Shown here: positions 44,031-55,500 of the stretch, piece after piece
Layout of the letters: every line of letters starts with the position of its first letter
Numbering within the stretch: the stretch's first letter is position 1
NCBI GenBank assembly: GCA_051294375.1
Contig: CM119269.1
Coordinates: forward strand, 7,747,225-7,811,224
Source: Paraspadella gotoi
Lineage: Eukaryota > Chaetognatha
Direction: 5' to 3'
DNA: 64,000 nt
The notes under the pieces: model-generated
Databases searched by the model: none
What the model saw: only the letters and a program-made list of their open reading frames with translations
What the model was told of the DNA's origin: nothing
Position numbers and translations under genes: made by a program

Positions 44031-44107
44031 GAAAGGAACTTCAATAACGCAAAAGTAAAGGAAGAGGGGAAAGAAAGAGAGGAAGGATACGCAAGAGGAA
44101 GGAACGA

Positions 44108-44356
44108 TTGGATGGTGAAGACGAAAATAGAAAGGCGAGGAATAGTATCATAAGGATAAGAGGAAAGGGAAAGGGAGCGAAGGGCGCCCAGCGTCGAAGT
44201 GGTAAAGATTCACCGGAGTACAAGAAAATCAGGGGACAGATGGAACTTCGCCGTGAACACAGATATTCGAGGCGTTGGACGATGAAATTTGTTGAAGAAA
44301 TATTCCGGAGTGAACGACGATCGACGAGGCAACGGTACGCTGACGATCTCATCTGA
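44108..44356 (+). CDS. open frame of 82 codons, basic protein (uncertain)
   Basis: ATG-started frame reading MDGEDENRKARNSIIRIRGK, a Lys/Gly/Arg-rich middle, SPEYKKIRGQMELRREHRYS, and ending RSTRQRYADDLI. Composition is not purely repeat-like. However, a minus-strand frame over 44210-44554 (including VFSPDLDPDRPQQKTVFRER and IEVTSSDEIVSVPLPRRSSF) is equally long and balanced, so strand cannot be decided. No splice site pair supports either. Confidence 0.25.
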   Translation: MDGEDENRKARNSIIRIRGKGKGAKGAQRRSGKDSPEYKKIRGQMELRREHRYSRRWTMKFVEEIFRSERRSTRQRYADDLI

Positions 44357-45496
44357 GCTAGTTACCTCTATGTGATACGTACGAGCCGACTCTGCCACAG
44401 GTGAAGCGAAGGCCAAATTAGAAGCAGGTGTAGCTATCCGTTCTCGGAACACCGTTTTTTGTTGCGGCCGATCTGGGTCGAGGTCAGGCGAGAAGACGTG
44501 ATGAATAGTAGGGGATCGTTGGGTGAAGGTTAAGAAGAAAGGAGTGAGGCTCAACTTAAAACTCGTTTCCTACAGCATTTTAATAACCTCGTTCTCTCCT
44601 TTCCAGTTATTTTTGTATCGCGTCTCGTTCGTCGCTCGTCGGTACTAGGGAGCAGAAGTTTCATCTCGCTCGTCGTCATTTTATGATCCCGTTCACCACT
44701 TCATATTGGGTATTGCACAACACCAAATTTAGCTAGTGTGTTTGACGTGGGGTCTCAGTTGGTCCGATTTGTCCTTACTGGGGCCCTTACCACATGTGAA
44801 CGAGTAGGCGTGGTCGCGCGTTTCGCTCCTTGTGTCGCTTTCCTTTTCCTTTTATAATCGGCGTTCTGTGGTTTGTTTCCTCAATGGTCGTCTTTCTTCT
44901 CCTCTCCTTTGTTCTCGCGCCGCTTTCCTTTCCTCTTTATGGGCTTTTTTGTTTTCTTTCTAGTGATCGTGTGCGTCAATGTGGATCCTTTCCTTTCTTC
45001 TCGCGCTGCGCTTTTGTGGTTTTGGGCCTTTCCCTTTCCTTTCTCGAGACTACCGTGTTGTATGTGCGCGTCCGCTCAACTTGCGAATTCTGCAGAATAT
45101 TGTGCCCTTAAATTTTGTCTCGTCAAACTTCATTTTTGATTGTCATCTCTGCCTTGGATCTGTTTCTTTCCTTCTCTACTTCCCAGTCTCTCTTTATTTT
45201 CCTTCTCTCCTTCCCCATCTGCCTTCTCATCGTTTCTATTCCTTGACTCTAAATCCCTTCCGAAACGCATGCTGAAAGGCAAGTGACATATAACTCGAGC
45301 GATTAGTGTATGAGTGGACGATATCCCGTATACGAAGAAGGAAAATGACTTTAGAATTTCATATCATGCAAAGAAAGAAATTCTGTAAACGTTCCTTCTC
45401 CGACACATTTCCCAGCTTTTCTATTATTATTTAAATGAAGAGAATATCGATGAAAAAAGAAATGAAAAGATGAACAGTTTTTCGACTGAAAGATAA

Positions 45497-45826
45497 ATGA
45501 GAGTTGAGAAAGAAAGGGAGAAGGAGAGAAGAAAGATAAAGAAAGAGAGGAAACTTGCCGGTGTCGTCGTCCTGCAATCAGTGTACGTCACATCGTTGTC
45601 GTGCCGTCCGTCGTCGTCGTCGTCCGTTATCCATGGGCTAATTTGTTTGCTTATCCCCCAAAAATACTCTTCGCTCGAAAATCGAGTCGTGCGGTTTTTT
45701 ATTTTTTTTACCGCCAGAATTGACTACAGAGGGCAATCGCCTGAAATCGGCCTGAAGAAGAAGCGCCCGAATCGCCTGAATCGACGCTTAGATTCGGTCA
45801 AGAATCGCCTGCATGGTCTAGAATGA
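45497..45826 (+). other. 109-codon open frame over repeat DNA
   Basis: GA-rich start, a (CGT) patch and then the AATCGCCTG array. Judged to be repeat-derived. Confidence 0.15.
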
Positions 45827-46095
45827 AGCCATGATGCCTAATACGCTGAATCGCGGGCCTCAATCGCCTGTATCGCCTCAAATTACGACCTGACTGCTAC
45901 TGGAAGTTCGACTAATTATGAAAATTGGTGACAAGCCAGATAATAAGAAAATTCATCATTCATTTAATAAAATAGCCTATGTGCCCCTGAACTTTGGACA
46001 GGCTTTGATGGTTTAAGAGGACCTCCATCCTGCTTAGCAAGATAATTACATGAGCGAGAGCTCCCTGGCAGCTTTCAATCAAGACGTCTACTCAC
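45690..46095. repeat. inverted-repeat arm, partner of 42950-43370
   Basis: Contains AATCGCCTG/ATCGCCTGAA words (45735-45890) and a MITE-like copy (45921-46030) in the orientation opposite to the partner arm. Confidence 0.75.
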
Positions 46096-46408
46096 AGTCC
46101 GGTTATGTCAAAAGAAGGAGATGGGGAAGGAGAGAAGGAAAAATAAAGAGAACGGGAAGGAGAGAAGGAAAGAAAAGATAAGGAGATGAAACAAAATGAA
46201 GTTGAGAGAAAATTTAAGGACAATATCTGAGAATTAGAAGTTGAGCGAGAGCGGAGAATAAAAGGGAGACGGAAGGAAAGGAAAGGAAAAAAAAGGAGAG
46301 GAGAAGAAAGGAAGGAACATTGAGGACACGAAAAGAAAGGAAACAAAAAGCAAAGGAAAGGAAAGGGGAAAAAAGGAGAGGAGAAGAAAGGAAGGAACAT
46401 TGAGGAAA

Positions 46409-47087
46409 NNNNNNNNNNNNNNNNNNNNNNNNNNNNNNNNNNNNNNNNNNNNNNNNNNNNNNNNNNNNNNNNNNNNNNNNNNNNNNNNNNNNNNNNNNNN
46501 NNNNNNNNNNNNNNNNNNNNNNNNNNNNNNNNNNNNNNNNNNNNNNNNNNNNNNNNNNNNNNNNNNNNNNNNNNNNNNNNNNNNNNNNNNNNNNNNNNNN
46601 NNNNNNNNNNNNNNNNNNNNNNNNNNNNNNNNNNNNNNNNNNNNNNNNNNNNNNNNNNNNNNNNNNNNNNNNNNNNNNNNNNNNNNNNNNNNNNNNNNNN
46701 NNNNNNNNNNNNNNNNNNNNNNNNNNNNNNNNNNNNNNNNNNNNNNNNNNNNNNGAACGAGTTTTAACGAGCCACTCTTTTCTCTCCCTTCATATTTATG
46801 TCTTCTCCGACCGGGAGAAATTTCATTCTCTCACTTTGGGAGNNNNNNNNNNNNNNNNNNNNNNNNNNNNNNNNNNNNNNNNNNNNNNNNNNNNNNNNNN
46901 NNNNNNNNNNNNNNNNNNNNNNNNNNNNNNNNNNNNNNNNNNNNNNNNNNNNNNNNNNNNNNNNNNNNNNNNNNNNNNNNNNNNNNNNNNNNNNNNNNNN
47001 NNNNNNNNNNNNNNNNNNNNNNNNNNNNNNNNNNNNNNNNNNNNNNNNNNNNNNNNNNNNNNNNNNNNNNNNNNNNNNNNNNNNNNN
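46409..47087. other. two assembly gaps (346 N and 245 N) around an 88-base island
   Basis: 46409-46754 and 46843-47087 are N. The island contains CTCCGACCGGGAGAAATTTC, whose inverse is at about 51370-51400. Confidence 0.95.
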
Positions 47088-47246
47088 GAGTTGGGAACGA
47101 AGTTGAATAAATCGAACGGAAAGAAGGAAAATGACGAGTGAGAGTGAGATATCGTATACGAAGAAGGAAAATGAAAGTAATAAAGAAAAAAAGAAAGAAA
47201 GAAAAAAAGAAAGAAAGAAAGAAAGAAAGAAAGAAAAAAGAAAGAT

Positions 47247-47285
<39 letters not shown>

Positions 47286-47760
47286 AAGAAAGATAGAAAT
47301 AAAGAAAGAAAGATAGAAATAAAGAAAGAAAAATAGAAATAAAGAAAGATAGAAATAAAGAAAGATAGAAAGAAAGAAAGAAAGAAAGAAAGTAAAAAAG
47401 AAAGAAAAAGTAAAAAGTATGGAATTAAAGGGAGAGAAAAGGATAACAAAGAAAATAAAATAAAAAGATAAGAAAAGTAAGAAAAAGAAAGTAAAGAAGG
47501 AAATGAAGAAAACAAGTGATAAGGAAAAGAAAAAGAAAAAGGGAAAGAAAAGAAAAAGAAAAGAAATAAGGTAAACCGGGTTAAAAAAGAAAATGTTTTA
47601 TGTCCACGATTCGCGGAGTGCGAGAAGGGGGAAGGGGGAGGCGACATTCGGGATTATATAATATAATATAATATATATAATGATATTATATTGGTTGTAC
47701 CAATTTCATAAAAGTGAGATCCTTTCATTCCACGCCAGCTTTCTCCTGATTATTAAATTA
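47088..47760. repeat. inverted-repeat arm: (AAAG)n plus MITE end
   Basis: Reverse complement of about 50390-51200: AAAG repeat, TCCACGATTCGCGGAGTG, a TATAA run and GGTTGTACCAATTTCATAAA occur in mirrored order. Part of a large palindrome whose loop is about 47760-50380. Confidence 0.8.
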
Positions 47761-48227
47761 ATAGTAGTCTTAATCTGGATTCAGTATCCACTTCTTTTAT
47801 ACTATGACAGTCGTTGCCAACTCCATCTAAAAATTCATTCACATAATTTAATAAACGAGACATGTATGCATCCTGATTTTCTGACAGACTTTGGCCTGAA
47901 ATAGCACCTTCAACCTTTTTACAAGAATTAAGATCTTTTTGTCAGAAGAACTACGCCTTTTTCGATATCAACAATTACATCTGAACCCCATTTTTATTTG
48001 CTTTGTTATTTCTTGATTCTTAATCTTCTGCAAAGGCCTTGTCTCTCTCTATCTCTCTCTCTCTCTCAAATGGTTTTTAAAGGAACAAATACCAAATACA
48101 TACAATTTTAAATTTTGTTTTACGTCCAACGTATGTCTGACTGTCTGTAGTCTTTAATGAAAAAGACTCTATAAGCCGCTTCGAATCGCGCAGCTCAGGC
48201 GTCGTTGTTGTTATCATTATCATTATA

Positions 48228-48231
<4 letters not shown>

Positions 48232-48294
<63 letters not shown>

Positions 48295-48345
48295 CTCTTC
48301 TCTCTCTATCTCTCTCATCTCTCCTCTCTCTCTCCTTCCTGGTTA
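48232..48345. repeat. (CT)n tract
   Basis: About 110 bp of CT with interruptions, paired with a GA tract at 48445-48595. Confidence 0.93.
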
Positions 48346-48444
48346 TCTTCTTCTACTCCCACATACATGAAGAAAATATTGCGAAAAAAAAATATACGAA
48401 CGGGGCCAAACATTTTGGGCCCACGACTATGATAGACTGCCTCA

Positions 48445-48449
48445 GAGAG

Positions 48450-48489
<40 letters not shown>

Positions 48490-48532
48490 AGAGAGAGAGA
48501 GAGAGAGGGAGAGAGAGAGACGAGAGAAGGAC

Positions 48533-48569
<37 letters not shown>

Positions 48570-48595
48570 CAGAGAGAGAGAGTGAGAGAGGTATA
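48445..48595. repeat. (GA)n tract
   Basis: About 150 bp of interrupted GA directly upstream of the microexon acceptor. Confidence 0.93.
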
Positions 48596-48627
48596 ATATT
48601 AACATATCTTGTATTTATTCAATACAG

Positions 48628-48663
48628 GAATCAACGGAGCGAATCCTGCGCTCGGGTTTGCGG
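48628..48663 (+). CDS. 36-nt microexon of a plus-strand gene
   Basis: Bounded by TATTTATTCAATACAG and by the consensus donor GCGG|GTAAGT. Flanking introns are AT-rich; the exon is GC-rich. In the frame that fits the next exon it encodes INGANPALGFA with two bases before and one after. All three frames are open, so the coding frame rests on the match with 49843-49904. The sharp contrast in composition and the two good splice sites make this one of the more convincing exons here. Product unknown. Confidence 0.45.
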
Positions 48664-48669
48664 GTAAGT

Positions 48670-49840
48670 AATTTATAAATAACTATGAATATTTAAATTT
48701 ATTAAAACTGACAGAATCTATAATTAATAAATTACAACAATATTGAAAAAAATTTAATAAATAAATTTATAATTTGCTAACACACTCATTTTTATAAAAT
48801 TTTAAGAAATTCCCTTTGTTCGACATCAAAAAATAAGAAAAGGAGGAACTTTCTTAACTCTATCGTGCCGCATAACGTTTATCATTTCAATTTTTTTCGT
48901 CGTTTTGACTTTTGAGATCATAATTTACTTATCATTTTAATAACATCGATCTTAACTTTAATCGAAATGAGAGCGGGGTTGACGTTTTCGTCGTCGTCGA
49001 TCGTCGTCGTTCATTATTTTTCCTATGAAAAGTAAAATCCTCATTGTCGACCACTGGACGTAATCCGATCTCTGGGGTGGAAGCAAAGGGGAAAAAAAGT
49101 AATATATACGTAATTAAATACTGGTGAGTAAGGCCGTAGTAGAATTTCTAAATTTAAACTTTAATTAAAATTCTTAAAAGTGAGACACGAACAACATTTT
49201 ATATATAACCATTTTATTGTAAATAAAAAAATTTTATAATAAATTTTACAATTTACGCAGTTGGCCATGATTTATAATAGTACTAAACCCAATAAATGTT
49301 AAATTCAAAACCAGTTTTTTGTAAGGATTTTTTTGCCAGATTTTGGATTCGTCATAAAAAAGTTGATAAAAAGACAACTATAAACTCTTTTGAAAAATTC
49401 CTTCATTAAGTGCGCGTCAAAAATGACGAAAAAGCCTATATTTTAAGCGAAAATTACTTATTTCTAATTAAATATAGTCTTTTTTAATCTTTTAACCCAC
49501 TTAATGAAAGAATTTTTAAAAATGAACTTATATCTTCTTCTTTTATCAACGTTTTACGAGGGAATTTCAAATCTGCCCCAATCCAAAGATTAAGAAAAGC
49601 CTATTTTCGAAATTTTTCGATTTTATTAAAGGTTTCAGTTACTATAATAAATATAGCCTACTGCGAAATTAAAAAACACTAAAATTAATTTTTTTTACAA
49701 ATTAATGTTCACTGATGGTATGTTGTTCGATAATTGACTCTTTAGAATTATTGTACTGAACTTCACTTACCGCCCTACTGGTGCAGCCGCATTAACAAAA
49801 ATTACTCAAAGGCTTGATTAGAAAAGTCAAATTGCACTGC
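48670..49840. other. AT-rich intron-like sequence
   Basis: No frames of note; a (CGT) patch at 48980-49012. Confidence 0.5.
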
Positions 49841-49842
49841 AG

Positions 49843-49904
49843 GTCTTTGTTATTCGCCGTCGTCCTCCTTCGTCGTCTCGGCCGTCGGCGTAGCCTCGAG
49901 TACT
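49843..49904 (+). CDS. exon following the microexon
   Basis: Acceptor GCACTGCAG|GTCTTT (weak pyrimidine tract), donor TACT|GTAAGT (strong). With G left over from the microexon, the first codon is GGT; 20 codons follow, LCYSPSSSFVVSAVGVASST, ending in phase 0. A second frame (SLLFAVVLLRRLGRRRSLEY) is also open. Confidence 0.4.
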
Positions 49905-50191
49905 GTAAGTGGATCTGAGTGCATTTGCCAATTTATTTTAAGAATTAGGACAGATCGTTTCTTTTATGTTAAAATAGATAAATACAAAAACAAAAGTCTA
50001 CTAAACGAAATCAACGCGCGCGACTTTTTCTTTATTTTTTTTTACAATTGTCCGAGAAATTTAAAAAATAATCAATAATATAAATTAATATTCTATCCCA
50101 ATAAAATCAGGAGAATTCTATTAGAAATTTTAAATTCAATGGAAACCAAAATTTTAAGACGATCATGAAAATAATTTTCCTTTTCATGCAG

Positions 50192-50302
50192 AATCGATTA
50201 AGATCCGAAAGGCTCGAGGGGTCCTGCCTTTACCTTTTCTCCTCGTTATTCCTTCACCTCAACTTACCTCAAAGGATTCAGGGATCTTTTCTTTTGGTCT
50301 CG

Positions 50303-50320
<18 letters not shown>
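50192..50320 (+). CDS. possible alternative terminal exon
   Basis: Strong acceptor TTTCCTTTTCATGCAG at 50191, phase 0, with a frame NRLRSERLEGSCLYLFSSLF continuing into a CT microsatellite. It would fit the phase of 49904, but the 3' end is not defined and the frame becomes repeat-derived. Confidence 0.2.
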
Positions 50321-50346
<26 letters not shown>

Positions 50347-50395
50347 CTCCTCTCTCTCTCTCTCTCTTCTCTCCTCTCTCTCTCTCTCTCTCCTG
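50308..50395. repeat. (CT)n tract
   Basis: Interrupted CT repeat at the inner edge of the right palindrome arm. Confidence 0.93.
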
Positions 50396-52140
50396 GCGTG
50401 GAATGAAAGCGATCTCACTTTTGAAATTGGTACAACCATATACTATTAGTCATTAATATACTATTATATTATATTATATCAATCCCCCGACATTCGGCCT
50501 CCCCCTATCCCCCTTCTCGCCACTCCGCGAATCGTGGACCATTAAAAACATTTCTTTTTTTAACCCCGTGTTTACCCTTATTCTTTCTTTTCTCTTTTCT
50601 TTCGCTCTTTTCTTCTTTATTTTCTTTTCCTGTATGCACTTTTTTCTGTCATTTCCTTTCTTTACTTTCTTTTTCTTAACTTTTTCTTATCTTTTTATCT
50701 TATTTTCTTTGTTATCCTTTTCTCTCCCTTATCCACTTATTTAATTTCGTTTACTTTCTTTCTTATTTCTTCCTTTTTTACTTCGTTTTTTCTTTCTTTC
50801 TTTATTCTTCTTCTCTTTTTCTTTTCTTTTCTCTTTCTTTCTTTCTTCTTTCTTCTATCTCTTTTTTTTCTTTTCTATCTTCTTCTTTATTTCTATTTTC
50901 TTTTCTTTACTTTCTTATCTTTTTTCTCTTCTTTTTCTTCTACCTTTCTTTCTTTGATCTTTCTATTCTTTCTTCTTCTATCTTTCTTTCTTTCTTTCTT
51001 ATCTTTTCTTTATTTCTAATCTTTCTTCTTTCTTTCCTTTCTTTCTTTTCGTTTTTCTTTCTTTTCTATTCTTTCTATCCTTTCTTTTTTTCTTTACTTT
51101 CTTTCTATTCTCTTCATTCTTCGTATGACGATATACTCACTCTCAACTTCCGCTCATTTTCCTTTCTTTCCGTTTCGATTTATTCAACTTCGTTCCCAAC
51201 TCCACCCACCCCACCCTTTTTTAAACCCACCCATCCACCATCCTCTAACCCACCCTCCACCTTTCTAATCACCCCGCAGCCCATTTTCTACCCCACCCCC
51301 CCACCCAGTTAACAACCACCCACCCCATTTCCTCTCCCACCCCGACCCCCATTTTCTCCCAACAAGTTAGAGATGAAATTTCTCCCGCGTGCCGGCGAAG
51401 ACATAAATTATGGAAGGGAAGAACAAAGCAGTGGCCTCGGTTACAAAACTCAGTTCTATCCAGAGCCTCCAAAAACCTGTTCCGTTTTCGTCGTCGTTCG
51501 TCGTCCGTCGTGTCGTACTGGTCGTCGTCGTCGTTCGTCAAAATTCGATTCGTCACTCCATATTTTTCACCCAAATTTGGCATGTTCACGGGGTCTCCAC
51601 TTGTCCACCTTGATTCTTCTTACTCCTTCCACTCGACTGGCGCACCCTTCGCTCACGTTTCCTTTCCTTTCCTTTTTTATTTCCTTTCCTTTTCGTTTCC
51701 TTCAATGTTCCCTTCCTTTCTTCTCCTCTCCTTTTTCCAATTTCCTTTCCTTTGCTTTTTGTTTCCTTTCTTTTCGTCGCCTCAATGCTTACTATCCTTT
51801 CTTCTCCTCTCCTTTTTTTTCCTTTCCTTTCCTTCCCGTCTCCCTTTTATTCTCCGCTCTCGCTCCAATTCTAATTCTCAAGATATTAGTCCTTAAATCT
51901 TTTCCTCCTCAACTTCATTTTGTTTCAATCTTCCTTTATCTTTTTCTTTCCTCCTTCCTTCCCGTTCTCTTATTTTCCTTCTCTCCTTCCCCATCTCCTT
52001 CTCTTTTCTTTCCTTCTTCTCCTTCCCCATCTCCTTCTCTGTCTTCTTTCCCTTCTCCCTTTCCTTCCCTTCTCCCTTTCCCTTTTCTTTTTACATGCGG
52101 ATTCTGAAAAGAAATTGAACAGTTTTTTCGATTGCAGATG
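50390..52140. repeat. right arm of the 47-52 kb palindrome
   Basis: Mirrors 47088-47760 (50390-51200) and 46090-46400 (51640-52000). Almost entirely pyrimidine on the plus strand, with an AC/CCACCC-rich patch at 51200-51330. Confidence 0.8.
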
Positions 52141-52396
52141 ACGGGGTGACGGGGGATCTCTCTCTTTTNNNNNNNNNNNNNNNNNNNNNNNNNATTGACC
52201 AAAAAAAAATATTCTACTCTAACTAGTAAATAATTGATTTTTCAATGATTAAATTGAGAGTCATTTTTTTTCCACTTTTCTCATGGTAGTATAACTTTCC
52301 TGTTTTGCTTTGTTTGTATTGAATTATTTATCGGAAATAATTCTTCGTGCATTATTGACGTTGCGACGCAATTTGTGATTAACGAGAGACGCACAC

Positions 52397-52514
<118 letters not shown>

Positions 52515-52590
52515 CCTCCTTCTCCTTTGCTCGGCTCATTCTCATTTTATTTTCTCACTTGTATGTCCCTCGTTGGCGCGTTTCTTGCAG

Positions 52591-52686
52591 ATTCTGGCAG
52601 CGTCTTCGCCGCCGATGTCGCCCACGGACGCTGTGGGGGCGAAACTGGCCACGACGTTCCTGCGATGGGAGGAAAGGAAAGGATGA
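52591..52686 (+). CDS. GC-rich terminal exon ([16 protein letters not shown]...)
   Basis: Acceptor GTTTCTTGCAG|ATTCTG. Thirty-one codons in phase 0, [20 protein letters not shown] then [11 protein letters not shown], then TGA. Nearly all codons end in G or C, unlike the flanking repeats. Phase 0 matches the end of the exon at 49904, so the set 48628-48663, 49843-49904, 52591-52686 forms one consistent model. An internal GCT|GTGGGG could serve as a donor, leading in phase 0 to 53242. Confidence 0.45.
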   Translation: MLAASSPPMSPTDAVGAKLATTFLRWEERKG

Positions 52687-52689
52687 GGC

Positions 52690-52870
52690 GAGAATAAAAA
52701 GGAGGAAAGAGAAGGAGGAAGGAGAGAAAAGAAAAGAAATCAGAGGAGGAAAGAAAGAGAGTAAAAAAGGAGGAAAAGGCGAGAGGAAGGGGAGGAATCA
52801 GAGGAGGAAAGAGAGAAGGAAATAGAGGAAGAGGAGGAAAAGAAGAGAGTAGGGAAAGCAGAGCGAATGA
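52690..52870. repeat. GGA-rich purine tract
   Basis: GAGGAAAG-type low complexity directly after the exon. Confidence 0.85.
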
Positions 52871-53152
52871 GTAAAAGGAGAAAAGATTCTGAGAGACTTA
52901 ATTGAAAGTTTGCAGGATCCTGATACATGTCATTATCTTGTAATTAAGTCGGATGCCCTAACCCACCATAATATTATAAAATAAATTATTTTGTTAACGA
53001 ATATATTGACTCAATTAACTTCATGCAGTCTTCAGAGAAAAGGTGATGAAGAATGCAGAATTAAGGAATAATTTAAAACAAAAGAGAGAGAGAGAGAGAG
53101 ANNNNNNNNNNNNNNNNNNNNNNNNNAGAGGAGATGAAGAGAGAGTAGAGGA

Positions 53153-53185
<33 letters not shown>

Positions 53186-53241
53186 GAGAGATAATAAAAG
53201 AAGTTGCCAGCAGCTAACAATTGTTTTTTTGTTTTTTAAAG

Positions 53242-53340
53242 GTGAGCGTGATGGACCGACAGAACAGCTTAACAAAGATGCGGACCAGAGAGAGACAGAG
53301 CGAAGAGGTTCGAAGGAACTTACCCGGCAATAGCTTTTAG
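53242..53340 (+). CDS. candidate terminal exon (MDRQNSLTKMRT...)
   Basis: A T-rich acceptor, TTGTTTTTTAAAG, precedes 53242. Phase 0 gives VSVMDRQNSLTKMRTRERQS, then EEVRRNLPGNSF, and TAG. RQNSLT has the look of a basophilic-kinase or 14-3-3 site, a sequence-level resemblance only. A second frame is open (ERDGPTEQLNKDADQRETER). GA microsatellites flank it on both sides. Confidence 0.35.
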   Translation: MSVMDRQNSLTKMRTRERQSEEVRRNLPGNSF

Positions 53341-53357
53341 AGAGAGAGAAGAGAGAG

Positions 53358-53389
<32 letters not shown>

Positions 53390-53404
<15 letters not shown>

Positions 53405-54435
53405 GAAGAGAGGAGAGAGAGGAGGGCATATTTCAACAATAGAGATCAAAATGTATTTACGAAACAAGGTAAGAAATAGAGAGAAATAAAAATAAAAATT
53501 CAAAAAATACAACGGAAGGATGTGCCATCACTGAGGCAAAACAAGTGAGTTTACGTATGTATCTGGTCAACGGCATATGAAATTGTGAATTTGAGGGGAA
53601 AAATGCTGATTTTATTCAGAAAAAAATGATTCAATGAAGACCGCTTAAAATGAATCGTTGGAAATAACACCTGAAAGGGAAGCCGAGGCAATGGTTCCAT
53701 CAGGTTGTAAAGATTCAAAACTGACGATGGGCAGCAGTTTCCCGAACGCAAATGGTCTCGCAAGAAAAAAAAGGCAAAAAGGAAATGAAAAGGAAAAAAT
53801 AACATGTTGCGTCTGCAATATTAATAAATTGAGGAATTAAGAAGATAAAAAAAAAAAAACTGGGGGAATTAAATTCAAAAATGTAAAAACAAAGTCGAAC
53901 GAAGAAAATCGGAGGATCGAAAGAGGAATTTGTTGAAAAGTGAGGGAGAGGGAGATAGAGAGGAATGAAAGAGAGAGGAGAAGAGAGAGATGAGAGAGAG
54001 AAGAGAGAGAAGAGAGAAGAGAGAGAAGAGAGTAGAAATAAAAATAAAAATTAAAAAAAAGGAAGATGTGCATCTGAGGCAAAAAATGAGTTCTACGTAT
54101 GTATGTGGTCAAATATGAAATGTAATTTGAGGGGAAAATGTGATATTTCGAGAAAAAATGACAATGAAACCGGATTATGAATCGTTGGAAAAACTGAAAA
54201 GGGAACCGAGGCAATGGTTCCATCAGTTGTATGATTCACTACGATGGCAGCGTTTCGACGCAAATGGTCGTCAAGAAAAAAAGAAGCAAAAAGGAAATGA
54301 AAGGAAAAAATACATTTGACGTCGCAATATTAGAAAAAATGAGGAAAAGAAGTAAAAAAAAAACTGGGGGAATTAATTCAAAATGAAAAACAGAGTCGAA
54401 CGAAAAAAATCGGAGGATCGAATAAGGAAATTTGA
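53390..54435. repeat. tandem duplication of about 0.5 kb
   Basis: Unit 1 (about 53390-53945) and unit 2 (about 53946-54435) share, in order, a GA tract, AAATAAAAATAAAAATT, CTGAGGCAAAA, TACGTATGTAT, ATTTGAGGGGAAAA, AATCGTTGGAAA, GAGGCAATGGTTCCATCAG and AACTGGGGGAATTAA. Unit 2 is shorter through many small losses. A possible third unit is hidden by the 193-N gap at 54438-54630. Confidence 0.82.
53658..53840 (+). CDS. 60-codon open frame within the tandem unit (doubtful)
   Basis: MEITPEREAEAMVPSGCKDS, then KLTMGSSFPNANGLARKKRQ, and on to a stop. Protein-like in its first half. The corresponding part of unit 2 has lost the frame, so selection on it is not supported. Confidence 0.2.
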   Translation: MEITPEREAEAMVPSGCKDSKLTMGSSFPNANGLARKKRQKGNEKEKITCCVCNINKLRN

Positions 54436-54639
54436 AANNNNNNNNNNNNNNNNNNNNNNNNNNNNNNNNNNNNNNNNNNNNNNNNNNNNNNNNNNNNNNN
54501 NNNNNNNNNNNNNNNNNNNNNNNNNNNNNNNNNNNNNNNNNNNNNNNNNNNNNNNNNNNNNNNNNNNNNNNNNNNNNNNNNNNNNNNNNNNNNNNNNNNN
54601 NNNNNNNNNNNNNNNNNNNNNNNNNNNNNNAAAAGGGCC

Positions 54640-55500
54640 AAAGAAAGAGATAAGGTCGATCGGCCGGTGGACAGCGAAAGAGATAAAGCAAATGCATCGA
54701 AAGTAGAGGGCGCGATAAGGGAAAAGCGAGGGCAGCAAAAAGGGGCAAAGAAGGAGAAAAAAAGCGTAAAAAAAAAAGGAAAATAAGGAAATGAAGAAAA
54801 AACTAAAAAAAATAGTAAGAGAGAAATAACTTGACTAAAAAATAAAAAAAACAGAAAAAAAAGAAAGAAAGAAACTGACAGAAATATTACATACGCATTG
54901 TGTCTCCTTTAACCAAATGACTCGCATCTCAAAATTGGCGGGAAAAATTTTCATGATTCATAAAATCGCAAGCGGTTTGTCCTTCGTTCATTTTCTTCCC
55001 GGTTGACAACTTCGCCTTGCTCTGAGAAGAATGACGCTGTGTACGAATGAAGCTATGTGGAACCGAGGGACTGGAGTGAGGAGGGGAATGCTGCGAGCTA
55101 GCGCAATAGACCTGTATAGGTGCGCACGAGATCAAGCACGACTGTGCCCAGCGGAGGGAAGCGCACAAGTGAGTGAGGTGCAAAGAAACAATGACGTAAC
55201 GAGAGAGAGAAGACGAGAGAGAAAGAGAAGAGAGAGACGAGAACGCGGGCAGAAAATGGAAAGAATTAAGATATCCTCTTCTCTGATGAACATACGGACG
55301 TGCTTCCTTTGTGTCTATCTNNNNNNNNNNNNNNNNNNNNNNNNNGGCAGTTTGAGATGAAAAAGGCCTCGAAGGAAAAAAAAGGAAAAAAAAGGAACGT
55401 AAAGATGAAAGGAAAATTGCGAGACGCGAACAACAAAGAGACAAAAGAGAAAGAAATGAAGTAGAATGAAAAGGAAAAGGTAATGACTTATATAGTGAAA
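54640..55500. other. A/G-rich sequence with a GC-richer core
   Basis: A/G-rich at 54720-54880 and 55355-55480. 54950-55200 is more balanced but has no supported exon. A 25-N gap lies at 55321-55345. Confidence 0.45.

Larger units (their letters stand above)
44820..46400. repeat. polypyrimidine/polypurine palindrome
   Basis: 44820-45280 is T/C-rich; 46090-46400 is its A/G-rich inverse and contains the reverse complement of landmarks such as ATTAGTCCTTAAATTTTGTC. 51640-52140 is a further direct relative of the first arm. Confidence 0.65.

Noticed and set aside
44320-44356. RYADDLI at the end of an 82-codon frame, resembling the YxDD motif of reverse transcriptases
   Set aside because: No other reverse-transcriptase motif (fingers, GxPQG, thumb) is upstream or downstream in any frame, and the frame stops immediately after. 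A four-residue match is expected by chance.
47131-47316. Lys/Glu-rich frame over (AAAG)n
   Set aside because: Entirely microsatellite-derived.
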